In this document: positions 16,998 to 26,657 of the stretch, piece by piece | Position numbering within the stretch: the first letter of the stretch is position 1 | Layout: each line of letters begins with the position of its first letter | Assembly (NCBI GenBank): GCA_025998955.1 | Contig: AP024676.1 | Span: forward strand, 1,860,001 to 1,924,000 | Length of the DNA: 64,000 bases | Direction: 5' to 3' | From: Candidatus Roseilinea sp. | GTDB taxonomy: Bacteria > Chloroflexota > Anaerolineae > J036 > Brachytrichaceae | Program-made: the position numbers and the translations under genes | The notes under the pieces: generated by a model | What the model saw: only the letters and a program-made list of their open reading frames with translations | The model's database searches: none | Told to the model about the DNA's origin: nothing

Positions 16998-17900
16998 ATG
17001 ATAGACATCCTCGGCCTGGGCGCGACAGCGGTAGATCACCTGATCTACGTGCCGGCCTATCCGCCGCCCAACGTCAAGTCATATGTGCTGCGCAGCGAGC
17101 GACAATGCGGCGGGCTGACGGCCACCGCGCTCGTAGCAGCGTCGCGGCTAGGTGCGCGCTGCGCCTATGCCGGCATGCTCGGCCACGACGACGCCTCGCA
17201 GTTCGTCGCCCAGACGCTGCGCCGCGAGGGGATTGACCTTTCGCATTTGGTTACCCGCGACGACGCCGGCCCGATTCGCTCGACGATCATCGTCGGTACC
17301 GACCGCGGCACCCGAAACATCTTCCCCGAACATCCGGCGCAGTGCGGCGCTCACCCCACCCTGCCCTCGGATGCCGTCATTCGCAGCGCGCGTGTGCTGT
17401 TCGTGGATCACGTCGGCGTCGAGGGCATGATCCGCGCGGCGCGGATCGCGCGCGAGGCCGGCATCCCGGTCGTCTCCGACGTGGAACGCGACCTGCCCGG
17501 CTGCCGCGAGCTGCTGGCACTGGTGAATCACGTCGTGATGAGCTGGGAGTTCGCGCAGACGCTCACCGGAGCCGACTCACCCCAGGAGGCCACCCGCCGA
17601 CTGTGGGCATCTGGCCGCGCGCTCGTCGCCGTCACCTGCGGAGAAGACGGGTGCTTTTTCAGTGACGATGGTCAGACGGTACATCATCAGCCGGCCTTCC
17701 GCGTCGAGGTGGTAGATACCACCGGCTGCGGGGATGTGTTCCACGGCGCATATTGTGCAGCGCTGGCGAAGGGCATGTCGGCGGCAGCCCGCATTCGCTT
17801 CGCCTCGGCAGCCGCGGCGCTAAAAGCAACCCAAAGCGGCGGGCAAGCCGGCGCGCCCACGCTGGAGCAGACGTTGCAGTTTCTGGGCGCACAAACCTGA
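16998..17900 (+). CDS. PfkB-family carbohydrate kinase
   Basis: A 300-residue ribokinase-fold sugar or nucleoside kinase. The N-terminal half has the substrate-binding GG region (RQCGGLTATALVAASRLGA) and a lid-like strand. The C-terminal PfkB signature DTTGCGDVFHGAYCAAL contains the catalytic Asp and anion hole. The substrate is not evident; it resembles the loosely annotated ribokinase/sulfofructose kinase-like group. The ATG at 16998 abuts a heptamer array and has no recognisable Shine-Dalgarno sequence. It follows the GT2 gene on the same strand and is convergent with the DUF1501 gene across a GC-rich hairpin. Confidence 0.87.
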   Translation: MIDILGLGATAVDHLIYVPAYPPPNVKSYVLRSERQCGGLTATALVAASRLGARCAYAGMLGHDDASQFVAQTLRREGIDLSHLVTRDDAGPIRSTIIVGTDRGTRNIFPEHPAQCGAHPTLPSDAVIRSARVLFVDHVGVEGMIRAARIAREAGIPVVSDVERDLPGCRELLALVNHVVMSWEFAQTLTGADSPQEATRRLWASGRALVAVTCGEDGCFFSDDGQTVHHQPAFRVEVVDTTGCGDVFHGAYCAALAKGMSAAARIRFASAAAALKATQSGGQAGAPTLEQTLQFLGAQT

Positions 17901-17965
17901 CCGCGCCAACGCGAGCCCAAGCTCAACAATAAATGGGCACATTGCGCTCAAACTTTGAGGGGGGA

Positions 17966-18014
17966 CTTGCGGCGGAACGGAGGCGAGGGGGAGGCGTCTC
18001 CGCCCCGCCGCAAG
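17966..18014. terminator. Large GC hairpin between convergent genes
   Basis: Outer arms CTTGCGGCGG (17966-17975) and CCGCCGCAAG (18005-18014), with inner arms CGGAG and CTCCG. It sits between the PfkB and DUF1501 stops and may end transcripts from both sides. There is no T-tract, so intrinsic termination is only a guess. Confidence 0.4.
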
Positions 18015-18029
18015 CGTCAGTAAGCACGG

Positions 18030-19424
18030 TTAGGGCCTCATGACGGCCGGCAAGTAAGTGACGCTAAAAGTATAACTGCGTGCCGGCTCGCGCGCAATAC
18101 CCATCCACTGGGCCGGAGGCGTGTATCCATTCGGAAAGATGGTGGATAGGTTCTCGACCTTGTTCCCCAGCCGCGTTACCAGCAGCTCGCTGAGCACGTG
18201 GCGGTAGTCGGTGGTGATCCGCAGGTCGCGCCCGTCGAAGAGCTGGTCGCCGGCCAGGCCCGGCCACGTACCGTAGATCTTGCCGCCGTTGATGCCCCCG
18301 CCCATCACCAGCATGATGTTGCCGTGGCCGTGGTCGGTGCCGTTATTGGCGTTTTCGCGCAATGTGCGCCCGAACTCGCTCATCACGACGATGGTAGTGC
18401 GCCGGGTGTATGCGCCCAGGTCCTGGAAGAACGCCAATAGGCCGCGCGCCATCAAGTTGAGGAGGTCGTAGAAATACCCGCCGACGCCATTTTTGTCCCA
18501 GGGGTACTGCTGGTTCTCGTGGGTGTCCCAGCCGCCGAGGTCCACCGTCGCGGCGCGCAGCCCCACGTCCATCTTGATCATCTGCGCCACGGTTTTCAGG
18601 CTCTCGCTGAAGCTGTTGTGGGGTGGGTACGATACGCCGGGCGCGGGCGCGTAGTCACCCGTGCCGACGATGTCGAGCGCGTTGAGCGCGTTCTCGCCGG
18701 CTTCGTGAATCCAGATGCGCGCCGGATCGCCAGCATCCAGGCCATACATGTTGCGCAACGCCTGCTTCTGCAGGTTGGCATATTCGCCCCATGTATACAA
18801 GTTCAGGCTGCCCGGACTGGTCAGCGCGATCGCGTCTTGCCTGCCGGCCAGCGACATCGCCAGACCGCTGCCGGCGGAGAGCGCGGGGAACTGGGCCACG
18901 CCCATGTTCAGCGTGTTCAAGTGCCGCGCCAGCCAGCCGCTGCCGGTCGTCTTCACGTCCGGCGTGCCGGTCTCCATGAACTGCATCGAGTCGAAGTGGC
19001 TGCGGTTGTTGCTGGTTAGGCCGGTGGCGTGCACCACGCCCAGGTAGCCGGATTGATACAAACCCTGCAGCGGCGCGAGTGCCGGGTTGAAGCCGAACTC
19101 GGTCGTTTGGCCGGTGCTCGGGTTGGTCAGGCTGCCGATCGGCAGGGCTTTGTATTGGCCGCTGCTCGGAATCCGAAGGTTCTTGCGCAGGTCGGCTTCG
19201 TAGTAGTAGCGGTCGTTGCTGCTGCCGCCGATGGGCACGACGACGTTGATGCCGTCTATGCCGCCGCGCAGGAAGACCACTACGACGATCTCGCCGTTGG
19301 TTGCATCGGGCGCGTTCGGGCTGGCGAAGGCCAGGTGGGTGATGCGCGAGCCGGCCAGCGCAGCAATCGCCGCCGAGCAGCCGACCATGAACGAGCGGCG
19401 CGTCAGTTTGCGGGTCAATGCCAT
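18030..19424 (-). CDS. DUF1501 secreted protein, copy 2
   Basis: A 464-residue Tat-exported protein; the leader is TRRSFMVGCSAAIAALAGS. The DUF1501 (sulfatase-like alkaline phosphatase superfamily) body shows VVFLRGGIDGINVVVPI near the N-terminus, AATVDLGGWDTHENQ and VVMSEFGRTLRENANNGTDH near the C-terminus. The family's function is not established. It is almost always paired with a DUF1800 protein, as here, where the DUF1800 gene lies immediately upstream (121 bp, containing a heptamer array). AGGAG precedes the ATG. Its first 28 residues are nearly identical to those of the other DUF1501 copy at 21377-22723. Confidence 0.9.
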   Translation of the reverse strand: MALTRKLTRRSFMVGCSAAIAALAGSRITHLAFASPNAPDATNGEIVVVVFLRGGIDGINVVVPIGGSSNDRYYYEADLRKNLRIPSSGQYKALPIGSLTNPSTGQTTEFGFNPALAPLQGLYQSGYLGVVHATGLTSNNRSHFDSMQFMETGTPDVKTTGSGWLARHLNTLNMGVAQFPALSAGSGLAMSLAGRQDAIALTSPGSLNLYTWGEYANLQKQALRNMYGLDAGDPARIWIHEAGENALNALDIVGTGDYAPAPGVSYPPHNSFSESLKTVAQMIKMDVGLRAATVDLGGWDTHENQQYPWDKNGVGGYFYDLLNLMARGLLAFFQDLGAYTRRTTIVVMSEFGRTLRENANNGTDHGHGNIMLVMGGGINGGKIYGTWPGLAGDQLFDGRDLRITTDYRHVLSELLVTRLGNKVENLSTIFPNGYTPPAQWMGIAREPARSYTFSVTYLPAVMRP

Positions 19425-19460
19425 GGTTTACTCCTGTCGAGTGTGTGGGGCGAGGTTGCA

Positions 19461-19537
19461 GATCGTGAATTGGGGGTCGTGGATCGAGTTCTGGGGTCGT
19501 CAGGTCATTCGCAAGTCGTCAAGGCGTCAGGTCGCCG
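19461..19537. repeat. Degenerate heptamer/14-mer array between DUF1501 and DUF1800
   Basis: About eleven 7-nt units, for example GATCGTG, GGTCGTG, GATCGAG and GTCGTCA. The repeat is looser than at the other loci and is also readable as 14-mers. It occupies most of the 121-bp gap. Confidence 0.5.
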
Positions 19538-19545
19538 AGCAATCA

Positions 19546-21354
19546 TCATCGCAACTGGAAGTCCGGGCTCATCAAGATGAGCGCCACGGCGTCGGGCACG
19601 CGGTCGCGCAGTTGGTTGTCCGAGAGCGAATAGGTGCTGGGGTTGGCGCCGCGCGCCAGCATGTCCACCACCGCCTTGCGGCTCTGCGCGCTCATCATCG
19701 GACGGCCGAGGAGCCGACCAATCCACCAGTCGGCGACGCTGTTGGGCGTGCGGTTGATCGTCCCGCTGTTGATGGCGTTGATCGTCGGCGCGAACACATC
19801 CACCTTGATGTCGCTGCGGTCTTGAGGCACGCCTTCTTCCATCACCCAGTTGCACCAGCGCCAGCGCATGAGGATGGATGTGGTGTTGTTCCACGCCTGC
19901 TTCACATCGGGGTAGCCATCGGGCGGGCGCCGGCTGAACAAGTCTTGCCCCATGGACTCGTAGATCCAGCCGAAGTCCCAGTGCTCTTTGTCGGGGCGAA
20001 AGTCGGCGCCGATGGCACGCAGCATGCTGATCGCGGCTTCGAACGGCCGTTTGATCTTGTCGCCGAACGTGGTCTTGAAGGGCGACTTCGGATCGGTGAG
20101 CAGCTTCAACACCACCTTGCGAATCTGCTGCGGGTCTTGCCACAAGCTGGTCCAGTAGGCCGCACATTCCTCGAGGAAGTCGTGGGTCGGATTGACGCCG
20201 GGGGCAGGCGGCGGATCGTCCGGCGGCCCCTTGTAAGGGCGCGGCGCGCTGTCGCCGATGAAGCGCCGCCACAACTTGCGCACGATGTAGCGGCCGGTGC
20301 CCGGATGGCTGGCCAACTTGTCCAGCACGACCCGGCCGTCCTTCTCCGCTTCGTTCGCCCACGTCTCGGGAAAACTGGTGCCCAGCACGATCTTCTGAAA
20401 GCGGTCATGCCGGCTGGCGTCATACAGGAAAGTGCCATCGTCCTTGAACGTCGGATCGCCTTGCTTCTTTTCATCGTTCACGCGCCAGCCGGTGAAGCAG
20501 CGCGTGGCTTCATACACGTCGCCGTCACAGTATTTGACCGGCGCCGCCGGATAACCGGGCACCGACTCGCGCGGCACGACGCCGGCGTAGTTCTCCGCGC
20601 CCAGCGCGTGCAGCTCGAACAGCTCGCGCGCCCAGTTTTCGTTCGGGCCGGCCACGGTGTTGATGTAGTTGTCCAGGTAGAACAACATGGCCGGGCTCTT
20701 GGCCACGGCCTCCAGCATCGCGCGGAAGTTGCCCAGCGCGTGAGCACGGATCACGTCGCGGTCGTAATGCACCCAGGTGGCCATGGCATACGACCAGTCC
20801 CAGGCATACACGTTGAAGTGATTGTGCCAGAAGTCCACCAACAGCTCGAACAGCTGCCACTTGCTATAGGTGGCGCGGATGAACGTGGCGATGTACACGT
20901 CGTCGGCCGGGTCGTGCCGCTTCAGATTGGGGTTCTGCGTCGGATTGCGCATGTGATCCGTCCACAGTTGCGGCAGCGACTTGTTCAGCGTGGGCAGATT
21001 GGCCGCGGTGATGCGCGCGTTGCACCCCGTGTCTGCGTTGAAATCAGGATTGAGTTGCTGGTTGACCCAGGCAACGAAGTCGGCGTCGGGGTTGCCGGTG
21101 TTCGGATACTCTTCGCTGTTGTTGAGGCTGGGGCCGAAGGCCAACCGCGTGAGCGCAATCACCCGCAGCGGCGGCATCGGCGCGTTCGCCGCGCGGGCGA
21201 CGCCTACTTCGGGCACGAAAAACCCGTCGTTCACCGGCGCGGGCATCGGCGGCGGGCCATCACTGCCTTGCATCGCTCGCCACCCATCGGCTTCACCCTC
21301 GCCCATTGTTCTGTATCGTGCCGCCCCAGGCGAGTTGTGTTTCACGATTTCCAT
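19546..21354 (-). CDS. DUF1800 family protein, copy 2
   Basis: A 602-residue DUF1800 protein. Characteristic segments are PPLRVIALTRLAFGPS near the N-terminus, LLVDFWHNHFNVY and ALGNFRAMLEAVAKSPAMLFY in the middle, NWARELFELHALG, and TGRYIVRKLWRRFIGD towards the C-terminus. No Tat signal is obvious in this copy, unlike copy 1. The molecular role of the family is unknown. It forms an operon with the DUF1501 gene downstream. ATG at 21354 is preferred over the adjacent GTG at 21357. It is a clear paralogue of the gene at 22805-24649. Confidence 0.88.
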   Translation of the reverse strand: MEIVKHNSPGAARYRTMGEGEADGWRAMQGSDGPPPMPAPVNDGFFVPEVGVARAANAPMPPLRVIALTRLAFGPSLNNSEEYPNTGNPDADFVAWVNQQLNPDFNADTGCNARITAANLPTLNKSLPQLWTDHMRNPTQNPNLKRHDPADDVYIATFIRATYSKWQLFELLVDFWHNHFNVYAWDWSYAMATWVHYDRDVIRAHALGNFRAMLEAVAKSPAMLFYLDNYINTVAGPNENWARELFELHALGAENYAGVVPRESVPGYPAAPVKYCDGDVYEATRCFTGWRVNDEKKQGDPTFKDDGTFLYDASRHDRFQKIVLGTSFPETWANEAEKDGRVVLDKLASHPGTGRYIVRKLWRRFIGDSAPRPYKGPPDDPPPAPGVNPTHDFLEECAAYWTSLWQDPQQIRKVVLKLLTDPKSPFKTTFGDKIKRPFEAAISMLRAIGADFRPDKEHWDFGWIYESMGQDLFSRRPPDGYPDVKQAWNNTTSILMRWRWCNWVMEEGVPQDRSDIKVDVFAPTINAINSGTINRTPNSVADWWIGRLLGRPMMSAQSRKAVVDMLARGANPSTYSLSDNQLRDRVPDAVALILMSPDFQLR

Positions 21355-21376
21355 CACTGGCTACTCCATTCACTGC

Positions 21377-22723
21377 TCATGATCTGCGGATCAAAGGCAA
21401 ATACACGGGTCGCGACACCAAGCAGCTCGCTGCCGGCGCAGCACCGGCGGGGTGCATCAAGCCCAAGTCAGGCTGGGGCGTATAACCCGGGAAGATGCTG
21501 GCCAGATGCGCCTCGGTGCGGGCCATGCGCACCCGCAGGATTTCGCTCAGCACGCGGCGGTAGTCGGTGGTGATGGCCAAATCGGCACGCTGGTAGAGCT
21601 GGTCATTGGCCAGGCCCGGCCATCGGCCATACACCTTGCCGCCCTTCACCATTTTGCCCATCACCAGCATCACGCTACCGTGGCCGTGGTCGGTGCCGGC
21701 GTTGGCGTTCTCGCGCAGCCGCCGGCCAAATTCGCTCATCACCACCACCGTCGTGCGAGCGTTGAAGTCGGGCTGCCCGGCGCACGCTTCGAGGTCGGTG
21801 TGGAACGCCTCCAGCCCGCGCGCAAGCGTATTCAGCAGCGTGCCCATGTAGGTATTCGGTGCTGCGCCCTGGTTCTCATGCGTGTCCCAGCCGCCCAGGT
21901 CTATCGTAGCTGCCCTCAGCCCGACACCGGCTTTGATCATTTGCGCGATCAGCTTGAGGTTGTTGCCGAACCCACCCTGGGGGTACTGTGCGCCGTTCGC
22001 CGGCGTGTAATTCCCGATGTTCTTGCTCTGGATGACGTCAATCGCTTGGATCGTCTCCAAGCCGGCGCGGTCTAGCCAGTCGGCGGCGGAGCCGTACATA
22101 CTGCGCAGCGCGTTCATCTGCTGGCCGCGATACTGTGCGTTGCCGCCCAAGCTGAACGTGCCGGGGCTGGACATGGCGATGGCCGGGTAGCCAACGAGCG
22201 AAGCGGGCCGCGACGAGCCCGAGGCGAGCGCAGGCATCACTGCGCTGGCCGGCAGCGCCAACGTCTCTAGGAAGCGGGTTAACCAACCGGTGCCGTTCTT
22301 GGAGCCGAGCGTCGCCGTCTCCATATACTGCATCGCGTCGAAGTGGCTGCGCGTATCGTAAGTGAGGCCGGCGGCGTGCACGATGGCCAACCTTTGTGCC
22401 TGGAATAGGCTGACCAAGGGTGCCATGGACGGATGCAGCCCGAAGAAGCCGTCGAGGTCGTAGGTCGAGTTGAGGCCGCTGGTGGGCAGCTTGAGCGTTG
22501 GACGGGCTGCTTCGTAGAACCCGCGATCCGGCCCCACAGCAATAGGCGGCACGACGTTGAGCGCGTCCCAGCCGCCGCGCAGGAACACCACGATGATGGC
22601 TTCGGCGACTTCCTCGCCGATGGAGAATGCCATGTTGGTAATTCGGGAGCCGGCCAGCGCAGCGATCGCCGCCGAGCAACCCATCATGAAACTGCGTCGG
22701 GTGAGTTTTTGTGTGAATGCCAT
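21377..22723 (-). CDS. DUF1501 secreted protein, copy 1
   Basis: A 448-residue DUF1501 protein with a Tat leader (TRRSFMMGCSAAIAALAGS). It carries the same landmarks as copy 2: IIVVFLRGGWDALNVV, ATIDLGGWDTHENQG and VVMSEFGRRLRENANAGTDH. It stands 19 bp upstream of the second DUF1800 gene and downstream of the first, so all four genes probably form one leftward transcript. The near-identical leader and divergent body relative to copy 2 suggest duplication of a DUF1800-DUF1501 unit followed by drift. Confidence 0.9.
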   Translation of the reverse strand: MAFTQKLTRRSFMMGCSAAIAALAGSRITNMAFSIGEEVAEAIIVVFLRGGWDALNVVPPIAVGPDRGFYEAARPTLKLPTSGLNSTYDLDGFFGLHPSMAPLVSLFQAQRLAIVHAAGLTYDTRSHFDAMQYMETATLGSKNGTGWLTRFLETLALPASAVMPALASGSSRPASLVGYPAIAMSSPGTFSLGGNAQYRGQQMNALRSMYGSAADWLDRAGLETIQAIDVIQSKNIGNYTPANGAQYPQGGFGNNLKLIAQMIKAGVGLRAATIDLGGWDTHENQGAAPNTYMGTLLNTLARGLEAFHTDLEACAGQPDFNARTTVVVMSEFGRRLRENANAGTDHGHGSVMLVMGKMVKGGKVYGRWPGLANDQLYQRADLAITTDYRRVLSEILRVRMARTEAHLASIFPGYTPQPDLGLMHPAGAAPAASCLVSRPVYLPLIRRS

Positions 22724-22740
22724 GCTGTGTGTTTCCTATG

Positions 22741-22796
22741 ACCCACTCCCACTCCCGACTTCCGGTCAAGTGAGGGCGTCGGGAGCAGGGAGCCGG
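22741..22796. repeat. Heptamer array with mirrored arms
   Basis: Eight 7-nt units; left units resemble CCCACTC, right units resemble GGGAGCA. They include a perfect inverted repeat, CTCCCGAC and GTCGGGAG. It sits in the 80-bp gap between the DUF1501 and DUF1800 genes. Confidence 0.6.
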
Positions 22797-22804
22797 ACTT
22801 GCGA

Positions 22805-24649
22805 TCATCTCCACTGGAACTCGGGCGACATCAAGATCACGGCGATCATGCGCCGCAGCCGGTTGCTGATATCGGTCGCCGCCATGACGGCGTTCGGATC
22901 GGTATAGACAGGCTTGATAGATGTAGCGTTGTTGCCGGTGTCCCAGCCTTGCATCATCCTGACCACCTCGGCACGATGCGCCGGGTCGTCCATCGGTCGG
23001 CCCAGCAGCCGGTTGATCCAGAAGTCGGCAATGGTGTTCGGTGTGTTCGCTCCGCCCATCGAGTTGATCAACGCGTTGTTGTCCACCTGTACGCCCGTGT
23101 TACTCGATGTGCTGTAATATGCGCCTTCCATCAGGCTGTTGAACATGCGCCAGCGATACAGCATCGAAGTGGTGTTCGTCCAGGCGTCGCGCACGTCGGG
23201 ATAACCGTCGGGTGGGCGGCGGCCGAAGTGCTGCTGGCCGATCGCGTCGTAGCCACTCCACAGCGAACTCAGACCGCCGGAATCCACGATGATCGCGGCG
23301 TTCACCGCGCGCAAGGCGCTGTAGAGCGCTTCGTGGGGTCGCTTGATCTTCTGGCCCCATGTCGTGGCGAACGGCGACGGGATGGCCGGGCTCGTTCCCG
23401 AAGCCGGCACGCCCAGCAATAACTGCTGCACCACCAGCCGGATCTGATTCGGGTTCTGCCAGTTGTCGGTGAACGTCTTGGCGACGGCGTCAAAGAAGGG
23501 ATCGGCGACGCCGGGCTCGGGCGCGTTGTCGCCGATCAACCGCCGCCACAGCTTGCGCACGATGAAGCGGCCGGTGCCGGGGTGGCGCGCCAGCATATCG
23601 AGCACCTGCTTACCGTCCACCTCCGGCCCTTGGTCGGCCGGGATATACACGCCCAGCACGAATTTGTTGGCCCGGTCGTGCCACGGCGCGTGGTAGTAGA
23701 ACGTGCCATCGTTGCCCGGCGCGCCGGACTGGCCGTTGTTCACGCGCCAGCCGGTGAAGCAGCGCGCCGCATCGTACACATCGTTGTCCACATAGCCGAC
23801 GTGCAGCCCGCTGGCAGGGTCGGTTGGCACACCCATTGGATCGGCAGTGCCGAGATAATTCTCTGCGCCGAGCGTGTGCAGCTCCATGAGCTCGCGCGCC
23901 CAGTTCTCGTTGAAACTCGCGCCCTGGCTGATGAAGTTGTCGAGGTAATACAGCATGGCCGGGCTCTTGGCCACCGCCTCGAGCATCGCGCGGAAGTTGC
24001 CCAGCGCGTGGGCACGGATCACGTCGCGATCGTAGTGCACCCACGTCGCGCTGGCGTAGGCGCCGTCCCAAGCGAAGATGCTGAAGTGGTTGTGCCAGAA
24101 GTCCACCATCACCTCGAACAACTGGCGCCGGCTATAGACCGCGCGCAGCAGCGTCGCCACGCGCACGTCCCTTATCGGCCGGCTACGGTCGGCGTTCTGC
24201 GCCTTGAAGTAGGTCTCCCACAACTGCGGCAGCGTCATGTTCAAACTGGGCAGGTGGGCCGCCGCAGCGGCAATCTGCGCGTCGCTATCATCAGGCGCTG
24301 CCAGGAACGCCGGATCGAGCTGCTGATTGACATACGCCGCCAGGCGAGCAGTGTCGTCGGGGCCCAGCGCGTTGAACGCCTCGATGCTGGTAAACGGATC
24401 GCCGGGCTTCGGCCCCCACGCCAAACGGTTCAGCGCGACGACGGCCAACGGCGGCAACGCGACGTTCGCTTCGCCGGCTTGGCTGGCGCTGAACGAGAGA
24501 GGGGCTTCGTCATCGGCGCGCACGCCATCATCGGCTGCGCCGACGGCCAGGGCGCCGCCGATCACTGCGCCCAGCTTGAGGATGTCGCGCCGCGAGGGTA
24601 ACGCCGGTCGCGTGTCTTCTCGCTCCACAACTTCTGCAGAAATGGTCAT
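22805..24649 (-). CDS. DUF1800 family protein, copy 1
   Basis: A 614-residue DUF1800 protein with a Tat-like N-terminus (SRRDILKLGAVIGGALAVGAA). It shares with copy 2 the segments MVDFWHNHFSIF, ALGNFRAMLEAVAKSPAMLYY, NWARELMELHTLG and TGRFIVRKLWRRLIGD. It is the first gene of the four-gene leftward cluster. The family is common in Planctomycetota and Chloroflexota and always associates with DUF1501, suggesting a joint extracytoplasmic function, but no reaction is known. Confidence 0.88.
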   Translation of the reverse strand: MTISAEVVEREDTRPALPSRRDILKLGAVIGGALAVGAADDGVRADDEAPLSFSASQAGEANVALPPLAVVALNRLAWGPKPGDPFTSIEAFNALGPDDTARLAAYVNQQLDPAFLAAPDDSDAQIAAAAAHLPSLNMTLPQLWETYFKAQNADRSRPIRDVRVATLLRAVYSRRQLFEVMVDFWHNHFSIFAWDGAYASATWVHYDRDVIRAHALGNFRAMLEAVAKSPAMLYYLDNFISQGASFNENWARELMELHTLGAENYLGTADPMGVPTDPASGLHVGYVDNDVYDAARCFTGWRVNNGQSGAPGNDGTFYYHAPWHDRANKFVLGVYIPADQGPEVDGKQVLDMLARHPGTGRFIVRKLWRRLIGDNAPEPGVADPFFDAVAKTFTDNWQNPNQIRLVVQQLLLGVPASGTSPAIPSPFATTWGQKIKRPHEALYSALRAVNAAIIVDSGGLSSLWSGYDAIGQQHFGRRPPDGYPDVRDAWTNTTSMLYRWRMFNSLMEGAYYSTSSNTGVQVDNNALINSMGGANTPNTIADFWINRLLGRPMDDPAHRAEVVRMMQGWDTGNNATSIKPVYTDPNAVMAATDISNRLRRMIAVILMSPEFQWR

Positions 24650-24972
24650 GGCTGCTTCATGTGTGTAAAAGCTGATTCAATGGGCACCACGCTTCACAAC
24701 CGCAGCGCGCCGTGCTTCCTCGCCAGCACGGTGCAAGCGCAATCTGCGCAGGTACGACCTGCATTGCGGAGTAGTGGTGGCAGGCCCTGCGCAGCGCGGG
24801 TGCGAAGTCGTTGTGTCGCCGTGCGCGATTGTAGGAATCGCTGAGGCCGGCGACTATGCGCTCGTCCGACGAAGTGAACCAGCGACTGGTCTACCGGATC
24901 ACGCGTTGGCCTGACTGCAACACGGGGCAACAAAGTTGTTGCCCGACGTTTGACGGACGCCGAGACGAAGAC
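24650..24972. other. carA: Intergenic region with carA-proximal hairpin
   Basis: No gene is supported in this 320-bp gap. It contains a perfect 9-bp inverted repeat (GGGCAACAA, AG, TTGTTGCCC; 24925-24944) located 28 bp past the carA stop in carA's direction of transcription. This may act as a transcript end, although there is no T-run. Promoter signals for the DUF1800 operon must lie near 24650-24700, but none is convincing. Confidence 0.4.
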
Positions 24973-26169
24973 CTAGGCGCGCGACCGGACGGCGTCCATG
25001 AACTGGTCGAACAAATAGCCCGCGTCGTGTGGGCCGGGGGAGGCTTCGGGGTGATACTGCACGCTAAAGGCGTCGAGCGATGGCACGCGTAGCCCTTCGA
25101 CGCAGCCGTCGTTCAGGTTCACGTGAGTGATCTCTACCTCAGGCGGCAAGCTGTCGGCGTGCACGGCGAAGCCGTGGTTGTGGCTGCTGATCTCGACATG
25201 GCCGTTCGCGAGCACCGGCTGATTGCCGCCGCGATGGCCGAATTTCATCTTGTAGGTGCGGCCACCCAGCGCCAGGCCGAGGATTTGATGGCCCAGGCAG
25301 ATGCCGAAGATCGGCGTCCGGCCGAGCAGCCGGCGGGTCGCCTCGATCGCATAGGTGCATGCCGCCGGGTCGCCAGGGCCGTTGGAGAGGAACACGCCGT
25401 CCGGCTGCATCGCCAGCACTTCGTCGGCCGTCGTCGTTGCCGGCACGACTGTGATCCGGCAGCCGCGCGAGGCCAACAAGCGCAGGATGTTGCGCTTGAT
25501 GCCAAAGTCGAAGGCGACGATGTGAGGTGGCATCGTTGACGAGTCATCGGGTAGTCCGGTGACCGAGTTGACTGGCCCGACTTGACCGAACCGACTGACC
25601 TGCTGCCCTGGCGACTTGCCGGCCAACTCGACATACCATTGTCCGTCCACGCCGCCTACCCAGTGATATGGCTCGTCGCAGGTGACCTCGCGCGCCAGGT
25701 CGGCGCCGTTCATGTCGCGGCTGGCGCGTGCCATCTCGATCAAACGCGTGGGGTCGGGGTTGACCGACGAAATCGCGCCGCGCATGGCGCCCTTCTCACG
25801 GATGTGCTTGACCAGCGCGCGCGTGCTCAGGCCCATGATGCCGACCACGCCGTGATCCTTCAAGTATTCATCGAGCGGCTTGCGGCTGCGATAGTTGCTG
25901 GCGATTGGGCTCAGTTCGCGCACGGCGAACCCGGCGACCCACGCGCGATGCGATTCGTCGTCGTCAGGGTTGGTGCCCACGTTGCCGATCTGCGGCGCAG
26001 TCATCACCACGATCTGGCCATGGTATGACGGATCGGTAATGACCTCCTGATAACCGGTCATCGAGGTGTTGAAGACCACTTCGCCGGTGGTCTCGCCGAT
26101 TTTGCCAAAGCCGGCCCCGGGCCAGATGGTGCCGTCTTCGAGCGCGAGCAAAGCAGAGGGGGGCGTCAT
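24973..26169 (-). CDS. carA: Carbamoyl-phosphate synthase small (glutaminase) subunit
   Basis: A 398-residue class I glutamine amidotransferase that supplies ammonia to CarB for arginine and pyrimidine synthesis. The N-terminal CarA domain has [21 protein letters not shown]. The amidotransferase domain has [12 protein letters not shown], the nucleophilic cysteine in [14 protein letters not shown] and the histidine in [11 protein letters not shown]. Start is ATG 26169; the open frame to 26274 is upstream of the conserved N-terminus and overlaps the thioesterase. Residues about 185-208, between the two domains, are encoded by a heptamer array (25546-25615) and appear as a non-conserved insertion. 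carB is not adjacent. Confidence 0.94.
   Translation of the reverse strand: MTPPSALLALEDGTIWPGAGFGKIGETTGEVVFNTSMTGYQEVITDPSYHGQIVVMTAPQIGNVGTNPDDDESHRAWVAGFAVRELSPIASNYRSRKPLDEYLKDHGVVGIMGLSTRALVKHIREKGAMRGAISSVNPDPTRLIEMARASRDMNGADLAREVTCDEPYHWVGGVDGQWYVELAGKSPGQQVSRFGQVGPVNSVTGLPDDSSTMPPHIVAFDFGIKRNILRLLASRGCRITVVPATTTADEVLAMQPDGVFLSNGPGDPAACTYAIEATRRLLGRTPIFGICLGHQILGLALGGRTYKMKFGHRGGNQPVLANGHVEISSHNHGFAVHADSLPPEVEITHVNLNDGCVEGLRVPSLDAFSVQYHPEASPGPHDAGYLFDQFMDAVRSRA
25546..25615. repeat. carA: Heptamer array inside carA
   Basis: Ten 7-nt units such as TGACCGA, GTTGACT, CTTGACC, GAACCGA and CTGACCT lie in frame in the interdomain linker. They encode a Gln/Val/Gly-rich stretch ([18 protein letters not shown]). 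Confidence 0.55.
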
Positions 26170-26176
26170 CTTCGAT

Positions 26177-26614
26177 CTAATGCGACAAGGATGGCGAGCG
26201 TTCGTCTGCAGCTGCGCCGTTGCGCAGCAATGTGCGCCATGCTTCGGGCAGCCGCGTAGGCGCATTGAGCGCAAAGTTAAAACACACTTGCACCGTCTTG
26301 CCCGTCGCGATCAACGCGCCATCGCTCCGGCGTGTGATGCGATAGCACAGCTCATACGAGGTGTTGCGAATCTCGCCTGTGCTCACCTCGATATCAAGTT
26401 GATCGCCGAGCTGCGCCGGCGCGCGATAGTCTATCTCTGCGTGCGCAATGACCGTGCTACGTTCGCGAGAGAACAGGCTGCGCATGCCGATGGCGGTGAT
26501 GAACGCGATGCGGGCTTCCTCGAAATACGTCAGATACACCGCGTTGTTGACGTGGTTATAGGCGTCCAAGTCGCGAAAGCGCACTTGCAACGTATGCACG
26601 AACATCGGACTCAC
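26177..26614 (-). CDS. Acyl-CoA thioesterase, 4HBT hot-dog fold
   Basis: A 145-residue single hot-dog-fold protein of the 4-hydroxybenzoyl-CoA thioesterase/YbgC group, which hydrolyses acyl-CoA or acyl-ACP thioesters. The active-site signature is [20 protein letters not shown] with the catalytic Asp. It stands 7 bp upstream of carA on the same strand and downstream of the cyclophilin-DsbA gene, so it may be cotranscribed with carA. ATG 26614 or the ATG three codons later could be the start. The acyl substrate is unknown. Confidence 0.85.
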   Translation of the reverse strand: MSPMFVHTLQVRFRDLDAYNHVNNAVYLTYFEEARIAFITAIGMRSLFSRERSTVIAHAEIDYRAPAQLGDQLDIEVSTGEIRNTSYELCYRITRRSDGALIATGKTVQVCFNFALNAPTRLPEAWRTLLRNGAAADERSPSLSH

Positions 26615-26657
26615 ATTTTGACAGGATGAACAGGATTCAACAATCTAACGAACCGAT

